A DNA stretch of 64,000 nt. It comes from Hepsetus odoe (taxonomy: Eukaryota; Chordata; Actinopteri; Characiformes; Hepsetidae). Location of the stretch: the NCBI GenBank assembly GCA_017165825.1, contig CM029382.1, positions 20,094,700 to 20,158,699 of the forward strand. The letters are read 5' to 3'. The position numbers were made by a program, and so were the translations under genes. The notes beneath the pieces are model-generated. The model made no database searches, was not told the origin of the DNA, and saw nothing but the letters and a program-made list of their open reading frames with translations. Shown one piece after another: positions 1 through 11,621 of the stretch (positions are counted from its first letter, which is position 1; every line of letters starts with the position of its first letter).

Positions 1-1334
1 GTAATACACATGACATGGCAGCAAAGACAAAACAAAAATGTGTCTGTTATTGTAGCCTATAAGTAAATATACTGTAAGTACAAACAGGGGTAACTTTGGC
101 ATATGATAGTATTTAGGAGCTATTTATAAAGGGTTAGGGCATTATGGGAAGACAGTGCTTCCGCGCCTGGTAGTTTTGGAATAAAGGGTTCTGTAGCACC
201 TGCTGGGGGTGGGGGTGGGCTGTATTAGATGAAAAAAGCTGAGCCAGGCCAGGGTGTGAGAGCTCTGTAATGATTTTCCATGCCTGCTTCCTGGTTCTTG
301 AATGATACCATTGCTGCAGGGTGAGACAGCACCAATGACATTTTTTTTTTTTTTCGCTGTCCTTAATATCTATCCTGTTTTCAGAACAAGACCATGATGA
401 ATTTGTACTGGACAGATTCAGTGTTTTAACAGCTATTTTGCAGACCAGACTTCCCCATTTGCTGCCAAAAGCACATCTACTGCTGGGCCTTTTTTAGGAT
501 GGAGTTAATGTTGGTCCCCCACTTCAAATTTTGGGAAATTCCAGTCTCCACAGTTAATAAAAAGTTGTTGAAAATTGTGAGGGTGAACAATGGTGTCTCT
601 TTAAGTCAATTCTCATCTCCCAAGACTTGGGCATGTTCAGGTAGTTCTGACTGCATCAGAGCACCAGCCATTCAGCCTCCTGCTGGGAGGAGATTCTGAC
701 ACAGCTGCAAACTATAGCAGTGGAACAGCTGGATTATTGGAGAGTTAGTTGTAGGTGTAGAGGGAGAAGAACAGTGGGGAGAGAACACATTCCTGGGGTG
801 TGCTGACTGTCCATACCCCTGAAGAGATTTTTCCCCCAACCTCACCTACTGTTGCTTGCCTGTCAAAGCTGGCGATTCACTGACAGATGGCGGGGGTTCA
901 GTAAGCTGAGAGAGTCTGGAGGCGCGGATGTCTGGGATCAGTCGAGGACTGAGGATAAAATGTCTTAAAATAGCCAGTTAATGCCAGAAATACATAATAA
1001 AAAGCCTAGGAGAATTAAATAACAAGGTTATGAAACAAACAAACTGTGAAGACTAACAATGTTCAGTGTTTTTGTTGCCTAAACCTGAACAGGATGGCCT
1101 GCAATGCTTTAATCACACGTTCTATCCAGATTCCATCCAGACAGTTTTCAAGCCTGCTCATTTCTTTTAAAGACTGAAGTAAGATATAGTAACCACCAAG
1201 TGGAATTGCTTAATAATAGTTGCAGAATAAAATCAGTTTTTATTTCCTTCGTGATTGAACATGAATTGGGATTTGTTCCATTAACTCAAAAAAGAAAAAG
1301 GAATACCTAAGAATACTTACTAATACTTATTAAT

Positions 1335-1338
<4 letters not shown>
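1..1338. other. Intergenic, nothing recognised
   Basis: AT-rich unique-looking DNA. The only sizeable open frame (499-699) has no recognisable domain or neighbours. I see no exon, RNA gene or repeat family here. Confidence 0.5.

Positions 1339-1402
<64 letters not shown>
1339..1402. repeat. (AT)n microsatellite
   Basis: About 32 uninterrupted AT dinucleotides. It lies just upstream of a LINE 3' end that holds a SINE trimer. Confidence 0.97.
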
Positions 1403-1403
<1 letters not shown>

Positions 1404-1493
1404 TGTAGTAGTCTTCATATAGTATTCATATAAGTATATATAAATCAATCTATTCATTTATAAAAATGCACTTTCACTTTCTTTTCTTTTTTT

Positions 1494-2340
1494 ACTTCAA
1501 GTGTCGACCAGAAGAGAATGTGTTCCCCTTTTGAGTTTTTTCTCACTTCTGTTGCCCTCGGCTTACTCACTTGGGGCTCGGCATAGCTTACTCACTTGGG
1601 GCTCGGACCCGGTTTTGATAAAGCTGCCATGTGGGGCAGCGGTGGCCTAGTGGTTAAGGAGTTGGCCCCACATTGGAAGATTGTGGGTTCGATTCCCTCT
1701 AAGTAGGTTGCCACAAGTGCCCTAATTGAGTACCGTCCCCGTCACTGCTCCCCAGGTGCTTTCGATAGCTGCCCACTGCTGCAGTGTTTGTGTGCATGGG
1801 TTAAAAGCAGAGGTCTGAGGAGCAGCGGGTGGCCCTAAGCGGTTGAGGCGATTAGCACGCGATCGGAGGATCGGGGTTCAAACCCCTTCCCAATAGGTTG
1901 CCCTGAGGTACCCTTGAGCAAGGTACCATCCCCATCCCCTCACTGCTCCCGAGCACCCAGTAGCTGCCCACTGCTGCCGCAGGTTTGAGTGTGCATGGGT
2001 TAAATGCGAGGTCGGAACGGCGTTGGCCTAGCGATTTAGGCGTTAGCACTTTGTAAGTCGGAGAGATCGGGTTCAAACCCCTTCCCAATAAGTTGCTAAG
2101 TGCTCTTGAGGCAAGGTACCGTCCCCATCACTGCTCCCGGAGCGCTTTCAATTAGCTGCCCACTGCTGCACGGGTTTGAGTGTGCATGGGTAAAATGCAG
2201 AGGTCCAATTTCGTTGTGGTTCATGTGTGCTGTGCCGTGACCTCGCAATGACAAGGGTAGTCACTTTCACTTTTTTCACTTTCATGTGACAACAACAGTG
2301 GTAAAATAGCACTATAAGAATAAAACTGACTTGACTTATG
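1494..2340 (+). mobile_element. LINE (L2/CR1-type) 3' end, split by a SINE trimer
   Basis: The left part (1494-1632) has the Cys/Pro-rich 3' block seen in fish L2-like LINEs: GTGTCGACCAGAAGAGAATG, then TTCCCCTTTTGAG and GGCTTACTCACTTGGGGCTC. The right part (2283-2340) has the matching terminal block, GTGACAACAACAGTGGTAAA and a TTGACTTGACTT end. The SINE trimer sits between them, and CATGT is present on both sides (1628-1632 and 2283-2287), as expected for a target duplication. The family assignment rests on general knowledge of fish LINE 3' ends. Confidence 0.65.
1633..2272 (+). mobile_element. Head-to-tail SINE trimer (tRNA-derived)
   Basis: Three tRNA-derived SINE units lie in the same orientation, starting near 1633, 1819 and 2013. 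Each has an A-box-like GGCCTAGTGGTTAAGG type head and a B-box-like GGTTCAAACCCC or GGTTCGATTCCC. The first two units stop at ...AAAGCAGAGGTC or ...AAATGCGAGGTC and pass straight into the next head. Only the third continues through the terminal body (TTTCGTTGTGGTTCATGTG, GACCTCGCAATGACAAGG, TCACTTTCACTT). The same arrangement recurs at 20582-21196 and as a dimer at 30273-30718. It is flanked by CATGT on both sides. Confidence 0.85.
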
Positions 2341-3195
2341 TCTAAACAAGAACACAGAGTAACTTTGTTTCTAAATGGTATAAGTCAATATTACAGAAAT
2401 CATGTTAGCTACCTGTTGTACTGAAAAACTACAAATCTGAGTCAAAAACAACATGATTGCTATTTGGTTAGCGTGCGGAGAATGGTCAGCCTACAGACAC
2501 ATTTAACCTGACCTGTGGATTCCTTGTTTACCATTAAAACTACAAAGTAACTATTCTGCTGATTCACTGAGAATCACCAAAATACTAACAAACTTTATAA
2601 AATGTGTAGAGGAGCGATTGCACAGCTTTCATTCAGTTACAACAAATGCATGTTTTAAGAGTTAAAAAAGACATTCGTGTCTACCTAAAGTGTCCTTTTT
2701 GCACTTAAAATAACTTGGTAGAATGACTAATACTTAAAGTGCTGTGTACCAGTATCTGAAATGGGTGACACATATAGCACTCTGATCTAGGTGCTAACAC
2801 AACAGGGCTCAGACAGTGCCATACACAAGGGATTCCCAAACTGGAGCTTTATATTTACCTTGCCGGATGACCTTCATAAGCTTCACTGGTGACACAGACT
2901 TTAAACACCCAATGCAATCATTCCTTATGTTGTGTTCTTTGACCCGGCAATTAAATTGTCAGGTTCACCCGCACCAAGCATTTTTGCTTGTCAGTGTTAG
3001 TAGTGTCAAGCCATACTCAAGTTGTGATCCTTCACAGCCACACCTGATATACCCAGAAGGATAAACAGCTCAGCCTCACAGGCATGGGTTTTTTCACACC
3101 CTTCATCAAACCTTAACACCAAGACATCAGCAGCTGGCACTGCACATATGTAATACAGATTTCCAATGTTGTATGTTTCTTCATAGATTATTGCT
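2341..3195. other. Intergenic, nothing recognised
   Basis: AT-rich unique-looking sequence. The 82-codon frame at 2816-3064 shows no domain and is probably chance. Confidence 0.45.
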
Positions 3196-3450
3196 GGGGC
3201 AGTGGTGGCCTAGTGGTTAAGGAGCTGGCCACAGATCTTAAGATTGTGGGTTCAAACCCCTTACCTGAGGTACCCTTGAGCAAGGTGCCATCCCTGTCAC
3301 TGCTCCCCAGGTGCTTTCATAGCTGCCCCCTGCTGCACAGTGTTTCTGTGCATGGGTAAAATGCAGAGGTCTGCTTTTGTTGTGGTTCACTGTGTGCTGT
3401 GCTGTGACCTCGCAATGACAAGAATAGTCACTTTCACTTTTTCACTTACT
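3196..3450 (+). mobile_element. tRNA-derived SINE, full length
   Basis: A single unit with head GGGGCAGTGGTGGCCTAGTG, B-box-like GGTTCAAACCCC, the middle block ACCCTTGAGCAAGGTGCC, and the terminal block GACCTCGCAATGACAAG followed by TCACTTTCACTTT. It is the monomer form of the family that makes multimers elsewhere in the window. Confidence 0.88.
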
Positions 3451-6096
3451 GTCCTATGGCGACTGGAACAGTGGCCCAATATGGACTCTTAGAAGACAGA
3501 AAAACAAGGAATCTGATAATATTATAATTAATGTACTTAGTGTAAACAGGGACATGGCATAGCATGTTGTTTGATTTTGGGTTGACTTCCAAAAGTCATT
3601 TTTCTTTGCCAAAAATTTAATTTCAACATGTGGTTTTTACCTTACATTTAAAGCATTTTATAATGTCATTCAAGATATGATGTGCAGTGCTTTAGTGAAC
3701 TAATTAATTCTATAATGCTGTAGAACAGAGGTTTTCAATTAGTTTCTAGTCCTGAATTTAGCAGTCACTTGTTATAACACTCTTGGTGGCAAAGCACGTA
3801 CATCAATAGATCTGTTTACTAGATCTGTTTACTAATTTTACATAATCCAGGATAAAATTCAAGGTCTGAAGTTGTAGATGTCACAATGTCACAAGATGTG
3901 ACAGTGAACGAAGTTATCATCGTTTCAGTAAGCAGTACATGCAGTGAACTTTCCCATCATTCTAAAACAGAGTAACAATTCATTCAGTGAAAATGTAATC
4001 TGAATTGGTAAAAACACATGCTTACATTTAAAAGCCTGCATCATTATTATTTAGTTATATTTCATAAACAGTGGAAAAGTACAGTCCACATACCAATCCA
4101 TGCACATAATGTATTTAATGCCATGAATGCAGATGCAAATACATAAACACTGTAGATTCAGTCTAAAGCCCTTTTTCTTCAAGCACTCAATCAATTTAGA
4201 AGAAACACCCATGACTATTTTTTAATGACCCAGCTGGAACAGAGGTCATTTAGGCAATTTTCAGACCAAGATTTAAATTGATTTGTTCCATAGCAGGGAA
4301 TGAACTGTTACAGAAAATACTGGCCCATCATTGGTCACCTGGTTTTAACGTTCTAGAATAAGATTAATATGCCACTTCCCAGTTTACAGTGGAAGGAGTT
4401 CATCTTGGCTCTGTTCAATGTTTATAATATATTTTTCAGTGCTTTAGGAAAACAATGCAGTTTGAAAATGAGGCTCAGCTGCGAGTGGAAAATGTGTTTA
4501 TGCACCGGATTTGCCAAACATGAAAATCAAGGCTGACACGCTCATCTGATACAATTTTTTGCTAAGACCTAGCACAGCAGCACCTGTTTAGCACTTATGT
4601 GAATCGAAAGAATGGATAGGCTTTAGATTTTGCTATGTATATAGAACACAGGCACATTGCAAACTTTCTGATACTAGCATCATCAGATCAGCTCTTACCT
4701 TCATATTGAATGCAACATCTGCCTAGACAGCAAAAAACATTTTTGAGAAGAAACACATGGTGAGGCCAGTCCAGTGGAATTTCTCCAAGCCATCTCAAAT
4801 TCTCCCTGAAGTTATTTTTAATCTTTCATTTACTCTCAGCCAAACATCCTTCTTTTAAACAATAGTAATCACATCTCCAACACAGATTTTTTCCATCAAT
4901 ATCAGCAATCCCTTCAAACAAACAGGTGGTATGTATGAGAGCTCAGTTGTTACAATAATGTGAATACGCGTGCCCTTAAGGGACTGAATTAATTGGCTCT
5001 GATCTGGATCAAGCACACTGATTTTTTTTCACTGCAGCATTCATATATATTTTTTTTGTTTCTTTTTTCAAATTTAGCCATCGGAACAAAACACTTGCAA
5101 ATCACAAAATAATAGACAGGAATGAATCTTTTGCTGTGTTTGTTTGCCACTACAGCTAATATTTCACCATAAATGTGACCCAAAACACAAAAATATATTA
5201 GCTCCACAGCTCTGGAATCAGTCCTTACATTAATTGGTCAATCAGGCCCTTTTACAACATTTCGATTAGGACAAGGTCTGTTGACTCACTTGACTCTGAA
5301 ACATGGACTTTATTTTTCTCTTACCTATTTTTTGATGAGCACCTTGTTATTGGAGCTTTTTCAATATTACTTGACCTAAGGAACCAATAATCTGTGCACA
5401 AATAATTGTATTTTACCTTCAAGGTACCGTATGTTCATGGAAACAGTGAAAACTGTCAGAGTGAGTAAGGGATGATAATAATAGAGGCAAACGGTGTAAC
5501 TCGACCACCCACAGATCAAACCTCTTTTCTATAATGTGGTATAAAGAAGGTAAAGATTTGCTGTTGGATTATCAAGGTAAACACCCCTCCCAACACACAA
5601 ACAAACATCGTGATGATATCTTTATCTAGCTCACTTGCAGCTGCGCAACAACCTACCCCCTACTCTATTCTCTACAGCTGATCTACCCAGTTGAAGGCAA
5701 AGGCTTAAAGGAATGTCGCACAACATCCTTCAAAATCTTTCAAATATCTGCCTTTGCGGCTGCATGCAGAACACTCTCTCACTGAAACGCCGTCCCTCCA
5801 GTGCAATCCATAATTCATGTACCAAATGATAAAGGATCCTCTCAGTGGTAAATAGCAGACGCAAGCTACGCCTTGGCTTCTATTTCGCATGCTAATGATC
5901 AGATACAAATAGCTAGCGGCATGCCGTGGCCATGCTTGCTGAACCTGCTATAGCAGAGTCTAGGATTAAACAGTGCCCTCAGAGGGTGATCAATGATATC
6001 CTGCCTGCCATGAGGATGATGGGAGTATTTCTGGTCTAAAGCGGAGACAGTGCTTTCTAGGCCTGTTCAAACATTACTGTGTCAGTGTGTGCCAGT

Positions 6097-6099
<3 letters not shown>
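3451..6099. other. Intergenic; possible conserved noncoding stretch near 4430-4560
   Basis: No exon or known repeat is recognised. The stretch at about 4430-4560 is unusually balanced in composition compared with its surroundings and lacks repeats, which is how vertebrate noncoding regulatory DNA often looks. That impression is weak and rests on composition only. Confidence 0.3.

Positions 6100-6148
<49 letters not shown>
6100..6148. repeat. (TG)n microsatellite
   Basis: About 24 TG repeats. The 67-codon frame crossing it (6050-6253) is produced by the repeat, not by a gene. Confidence 0.97.
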
Positions 6149-6149
<1 letters not shown>

Positions 6150-6399
6150 AAGTGAACTGTTTGATCGCTTGTGCTGCCATGCATGCGAGTGTGGTGAGGC
6201 ATAACCCACAAAAAGGCGCATCAGGTTTCACATCACAGGCTGCATGCATTTAGTCCTGTTGACATGGGGGCCTGATGCCGACTTTCTGTTCAGTGTGGCT
6301 TTGCTCAGCTAACGTTTATCTCAATTACCCAATCAATAGAAAGAAACAAACAATCAAATGAGTGTGAGCAAGAAATAGAGTAAGAAAGTGCACAAACCA

Positions 6400-7180
6400 A
6401 AATGTCACTCACTGGTCCTTAGAATTCGGACTTGCAGCGCGTGATAATCATCCCCTTCTCCCTTCCCCCCTTGACTGCACAATGGCTTATCGAATGTTAA
6501 ATGTTTTATATCCTCCTCTCACATTATTAAATCACCAGCGACAAGCGTGAATAACACTTAGCGCTCCTCGGTTTGCCATTTAATGTGCAATAAGAATAAA
6601 AGGGAGACATGGGCTGACTTCTGATTTGGGTAATCCTCTTGATCTGAATCTTTCTTCTTCATCGTCGTCTTCCTCTTTTTCTTCTTTTCATTTGGCTGTT
6701 CTCCACAGTTTCTGCTCCCCAGCATATTTGAATGTGCACAGGGATTAAGACGCTAGGAATCGAGGCCCTGCGCATGTTTACCCCTTCTTCACACAGCACA
6801 GCGAAATGCCTCCCTCTTTTTACACTGTGAAGGCGGAGGCATTCGCTTTCTCAATGTGTTTGGATTTCATGGATATTACCTCAGTTTTTTTCTTTATAAA
6901 GACCTTGTGAATTAAACAGCGACTTAGAGGGCACAACTTATTAGATGCAGTGTGACTGAGAAAAAGAGGTGACATCTGTATTAGAATATTAATAAGAGAA
7001 GAAAGGCAAACAATATTCTGAAGCTCACCTAAGGCCCCTTATATGGAAATGGAAGCTGAGAAACACTGCATACCTAATGAGAGGACTTGAAATTAGCATC
7101 TGATTCATCAACACCTTTAGACATTATGCATGGCGAGGTTCATTTGATGGGTGAGGTGAGGTAACAAGCTTGGGATGCTC
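6400..7180. other. Candidate conserved noncoding DNA
   Basis: Repeat-free sequence with several TAAT/ATTA homeodomain-type cores and mixed composition (for example GCCATTTAATGTGCAATAAG at about 6577-6596, and ATTAGCATCTGATTCATC at about 7093-7110). No coding potential is evident. The call is an inference from appearance only; alignment to other fish would decide it. Confidence 0.25.
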
Positions 7181-7779
7181 AGCCAAATTTAGCAATGCAG
7201 TGCAAATATAGCCATTTTATTTGCTAAACAAAGGTCCAGTGAATATTGAGATGATTTTATGATTTTAAGATGATTATATGAGTTTATCATTGCAATAAGC
7301 ATCTTCTTCTTTGTACCATGTGAAACTAAACTATAAACATCTTCTAAGTCTGTTAGTTTGTATTCAGGTTTCTGCCATTCCTTCATCAAACTTGTGATAG
7401 TGATTCAGAACTCTGATGTATTTGAGTGAGAATCATTTAGTTTGACACACTTCTCAGCACTCTCTTGTTATTTTCCTCTTGTTACTGTGCTCTTTTCTCA
7501 TTTAGTAGCAATTATAGCAAGCTGCACTAATTCCCTTTAGCACTGTGTGGAGACAGTCAAGGACACCTTCATTTGGGGCTATATCCTGTCTTCATTAGGG
7601 TCAGAACCTACGGTTATACTTAAATCCTTCATGTTGACCTCCAGAAAGTGCTAGGGGGGCTGGTAGGACTTTAAGAACAATGTGAGATGGAGCAGTTCAG
7701 GTTGCCTTTTGTGGTTGAACTTATTATAGTTGTATTCTAAGATGGTAATTTTTTTTTTTGGAAATTTCTGGAAAAATTA

Positions 7780-7900
7780 ACTCCTTTGGTTAAATCTGAG
7801 GTAACAAGTCTTGGTGTTTAAAATCCAGATTTAAGCTTTAAGCGTCACATTAGCAAAGTGACAAAAACAGGATAGCTAAGGTAAAACCCCTTACAATCCA
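7780..7900 (+). pseudogene. LINE (L2-type) reverse-transcriptase fragment, decayed
   Basis: In one frame the sequence reads SLGV*NPDLSFKRHISKVTK. This resembles the block after the reverse transcriptase core in L2/CR1 LINEs (compare RNLGVIFNSNLSFNPHV in the better preserved LINE at 37776-39419). It contains a stop and is only about 40 codons long. The identification is tentative. Confidence 0.4.
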
Positions 7901-7944
7901 ATAGTTGCCAAAACACGTTCTTCTACGTCTTCTAAAGGACATCT

Positions 7945-8165
7945 ACTGGGTCCTTTCTGTAGAGTTTGCATGTTCTCCCTGTGACTGTGCGGGTTTCCTT
8001 CGGGTGCTTCAGTTTCCTCCCACATTGGACTGGAGATGCTAAATTGCCCCCTAGGTATATGTGTATGTGTGCCCTGTAATGAACTGGAGGCATGTCATAG
8101 GGCCTTTTGCCCTGTGTGCGCTGGGATAAGGCTTCAGCACCTCTTTTAACCCAACTCATGTTAAT
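7945..8165 (+). repeat. Dispersed fish repeat (GTTTGCATGTTCTCCC family)
   Basis: Contains GAGTTTGCATGTTCTCCCTG, CCTCCCACATTGGACTGGAG, ATGCTAAATTGCCCCCTAGG and TGCGCTGGGATAAGG. This order is found in many fish genomes, usually at the 3' end of retroelements. Related copies are at 35060-35250, 49190-49375 and, inverted, 27145-27310. The last third of the repeat is also the 3' body of the chimeric SINEs at 9388, 13238 and 42871. Confidence 0.75.
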
Positions 8166-8438
8166 TGGTTCAGTAAATGAGTGAGCAAATGAGAATGGAT
8201 TTATTCTATTGTTTGTATTTTTCTTTTCCTTTTCATCTGTCTTTGATGTTTCATGATGTGATTGTGCAAAGCACTTTTATGGTGTTATTTGGGGTGACGC
8301 ACTGCATGTAATCCATTCTGCAATGCACTTGAAATCTGAGCTGCCATACATGTCCAGTCAGAAACAGAGTATTTGACTAGTCAATGCTCAGCCCAATGCA
8401 ATTCTTATTTACTTAAGACATGTAATGTTTGACTGATT

Positions 8439-8472
8439 TTTATTTTATTTATTTATTTATTTATTTATTTTA
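8439..8472. repeat. (TTTA)n microsatellite
   Basis: Run of TTTA/TATTT units in AT-rich DNA. Confidence 0.9.
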
Positions 8473-9387
8473 TTACCAAAAAGCAATTTAGGACTGGAAA
8501 TGAAAGCTTGTTAAAGAAGCCCAAAGCTACCCCACATTAGTCTGAAAGTCTAACATGTGGTATTCCCAAGATGGTTTGCTGTATACTCATTCTTTAATGT
8601 ATACTACATTACCTGGAATGGAATGGTTGAAGGAGTCAAATTTTCTTTAAAATAACAATGTCTGAGTGACCTGAAAGTATAAAAAATGAGAAACATCTTG
8701 TTCAACCTTATTTTTATTTTAAGTGTCCTTAGAGACATGTTCAGAGACTTTGGTGATGCCACCTCTAACTCATTAAAATTTGCGTCCAGAGCAGCTGGGA
8801 GGCTTTCTGAATCTTTCTATGTGAGCGAGCACACACATTCAGAATGGAATGCAGATCACTAAGTGCTTATTAATGATTTGTTTCCTTAGAGCTGCTTTTA
8901 TACTGAATATAGAAGGGCTTACTTTCAAACACATTTTTTTTTCTAATTGGAAGCAGGGTCCACACTGAGCAGGGTCATTTAAAGTTCAAACGTTTTTAAC
9001 TTTTCAAGCAAAACCCAGCACAGTTAGTAGGAGAGCAATAGCTGTGTCTAATAGCTACCCTCAGTTATACATAGACATTCTCAGCACAAAGATTCAAGCC
9101 CTTTAAGAGAAACTATTGCTTGGAAACAGGACACAGTCCCTGTTTGCCTGTCATTTGAAGTTAAATTGGACATTTTATAATCACTTCTTATTTCAGTTGT
9201 TGAGATTTTTAAAGAAAAGCCATTCATACTGGTTTAATGAACTGCATTTTGGAGAAACATAGCTTTCTAGTTAATCTAGAACCAGTTGCCTTGTATCGTG
9301 CCCTACTCTTCCACGGTTGCATTGCTTTTAAAAATCTGGATCTGAACATTTTTAAAAGAAATTAAATTTTAAGCAATACTGCTGTGT

Positions 9388-9628
9388 GGTGGCCTAGTGG
9401 TTAGGGCGTTGGCCACGTGATCGGAGGATCGGGGGTTCGAACCCCTTCCCAATAGGTTGCCCTGAGGTACCCTTGAGCCAGGTGCCATCCCCGTCCTGCT
9501 CCTCCCTGCGATGGGCTGGCGACCTGTCCAGGGTGCGTCCCCTGTTCTCGCCCTGTGTGCGCTGGGTTGGACGCCAGCACTTCCCCGCGACCCCGTTTGG
9601 GACCAGCGGCAGAAAATGGATGGATGGA
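9388..9628 (+). mobile_element. Chimeric SINE with alternative 3' body
   Basis: The tRNA-derived head (GTGGCCTAGTGGTTAGGGCG, GGTTCGAACCCC, ACCCTTGAGCCAGGTGCC) is the same as in the main SINE family. After the GTCC of the middle block it switches to a different body: CTGCGATGGGCTGGCGACC, TGTCCAGGGTGCGTCCCC, and a terminal GGCAGAAAATGGATGGATGG. The insertion is bounded by a perfect 14-bp target duplication, CAATACTGCTGTGT, at 9374-9387 and 9629-9642. Two more copies with the same fusion point are at 13238-13459 and 42871-43110. Confidence 0.9.
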
Positions 9629-9642
9629 CAATACTGCTGTGT

Positions 9643-9795
9643 TGTCACATACACACTTTGATCTGTGAGCACTGAAGTACTCTGCATTTAACCCATCCTG
9701 TATCAACCAGTAGTGATCACACTAGGAACAGAAGCAAAGGGCTGTGATGCCTGGGGGCAGTTAGGGGGTTAAGTGCCTTGCCCTAGGGCATTTAA
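9643..9795 (-). mobile_element. Old SINE remnant, inverted
   Basis: CTGCATTTAACCCATCCTG, then GGGGGTTAAGTGCCTTGCCC, read as the reverse of the SINE body (GGGTTAAATGCAG and GAGCAAGGTACC types). It is strongly diverged and has no clear head. The younger chimeric SINE inserted at its edge. Confidence 0.5.
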
Positions 9796-9964
9796 GATAT
9801 GATTGAAAGAGTGGGAGAGTTTTGTTCACCCATTGTCCACATTTTTGACATCTGATGTTATTCAGTAGTTCTCTGAAATCCACAAGCTTTATTCGTTTTA
9901 CTGAAATACCTTCAGGTTCTTGTATGTTTTTTCCATTGTTTCCTGTAAAGTCATCTGCCCAAAT

Positions 9965-10075
9965 AGAGTAGAGTAGAGTAGAGTAGAGTAATCTTTTATT
10001 ATCCCACGAATGGAAAATTTGGCGTTACAGGGCTCTTATAAAAGTGACAGATGTACAGAAAAAAGAAAAGAAAAA
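9965..10075 (-). mobile_element. LINE 3' end with (TACTC)n tail
   Basis: Read on the - strand, a short 3' segment (GCCAAATTTTCCATTCGTGG, GATAATAAAAGATT) ends in about five TACTC repeats at 9965-9990. Short 3' tandem tails of this kind are typical of fish non-LTR retrotransposons. No coding part remains, so the family is uncertain. Confidence 0.5.
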
Positions 10076-10440
10076 TAAATAAAAATATAGAGATATAAAG
10101 AAAGAGGAACAAGTACAGGAGAAAGTACAGGAGCTATAAATAATAAATAATAAATAATCTATCTATCTATATATATACATATCTACAAGGAGAATTAGGT
10201 GACCATATATACAGAACACAGTAATAATACATGGTAATAAATAAGTTTTAAATAAATTATAAATATAAATAAACAAGTGACAAAATATAAATGTAATAAT
10301 AATAATATATAAAATATAATAATAACAATAATATACAATACAATAATAATATACAATAATAATATACAATATAATATAATATAGAATAATATATAATAAT
10401 AAACAAGCAATGTAATGTTATGATGATGAATTGTGGAGTC
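10076..10440. repeat. Low-complexity AT/AAT tract
   Basis: Long run of ATAATA, AAATAA and TCTA units. The three overlapping - strand frames here (Ile/Tyr-rich) are products of this composition. Confidence 0.9.
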
Positions 10441-10954
10441 AAATTTCAAATTTCCATTTAATACATCACCTCTGCCATAGGCCTAAATGATCCCTTTCCC
10501 AGCTTGTTTGTAATATGGAATAGCTACGTTTGAGCTTTGTGCCTGGGTTCAACTAATCCATGCCTTAACCCACCTCCTCAAGCAGGGCTGGGGATAGTTC
10601 AGCATACCATGTGCAGGCATGTTACAGAGCAATCACACTAGTCAAAAGGAACTGTTCTTTGGGGCAGTTGTGCCACACTAGGTCTTGTTTATTTAATATG
10701 TAATGTTTAAAAAGTATCAGTCTGGAATGAAAAAAAAAATTATTTGAGGAATTCTTTGATTTATGATGCCATGCATGTACATCTCCCCGACCCATGCTTT
10801 TTATGTTTTTTAGAATCTGTTAGTTTTAGGTCATAACTTTATCTCAAATCTATCTATAAACAGTGCATTCATCACTATTTTATAAAATACATTAATGAGA
10901 GGTAGCTGTCATAGCTGTTTGCATCCGTTTGTATATTTTTCCCCTTCAGTCACT

Positions 10955-11122
10955 CATTTACATTTACGGCATTTAGCAGACGCTCTTATCCAGAGCGACT
11001 TCCATGTCCTAATTACAGGGACAGTCCCCCCCACAGGGACCCAGTGGTGGTAGTCCCAGAGGTGGGTTTTGAACCTGGGACCTCTTGAGGCAAGCATCCT
11101 ACCACTAGACCACCACTACCAC
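10955..11122 (-). mobile_element. Second SINE family (GCTCTGGATAAGAGCG tail)
   Basis: On the - strand the order is a tRNA-like head (GTGGTGGTCTAGTGGTAGGA, B-box-like GGTTCAAAACCC), a middle with GGGACTGTCCCTGTAATTAG, and a tail TCGCTCTGGATAAGAGCGTC followed by TGCTAAATGCCGTAAATG. The tail is very widespread in fish genomes. Other copies are at 43190-43395 (+), 60935-61135 (-) and 61330-61455 (+). Confidence 0.82.
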
Positions 11123-11578
11123 CCTATAGAATGCTCAACAGCTAAGGAAGGTTGCAACCTTGAGTCTGGTGCCTTAGACCGCTCTTACGCTCTGACTCAT
11201 CTTAAATGTTTACTTCTTAGACATTTGAAAATGCAGAAACGTTGCAAAATAGCAATTGAAGCTTGTAAAGAAGCCACAGCTAAAATACAGTCACAAGCTA
11301 ATGTAAACAAGCTATATTTGCTAACAGAAGGTGAATGTTAAGATGGCTATTGATGCATTTTGTGATTAAGTATCGAAGAGCTTTTTGGGGAGTGTAAAAT
11401 GGCATATATTTTGGTCTTTCAAGTTTGATGTCATCTTCACTGGATCGGCTACATCTAAATGCACAATGTCAATAGGTCATTGCTCACTGTATTCTATGTG
11501 AATGCAACCTAGCAGTAAATATAAATAAAGGAAAAGGTATAAAATAAGTGACTTTTTGGTAGATTTTAGTGTAGGACA

Positions 11579-11621
<43 letters not shown>

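Noticed and set aside
1640..1700. tRNA gene suggested by A-box and B-box sequences
   Set aside because: The heads are SINE heads: they recur about 25 times with SINE bodies and lack a convincing cloverleaf.
6050..6253. 67-codon frame with Cys-Val repeat
   Set aside because: Translation of a (TG)n microsatellite.
9394..9706. Two - strand frames of about 100 codons
   Set aside because: Antisense translation of a chimeric SINE; similar frames appear opposite the copies at 42871-43110 and 30462-30718.
10163..10449. Overlapping Ile/Tyr-rich - strand frames resembling membrane proteins
   Set aside because: Produced by an ATAATA low-complexity tract.
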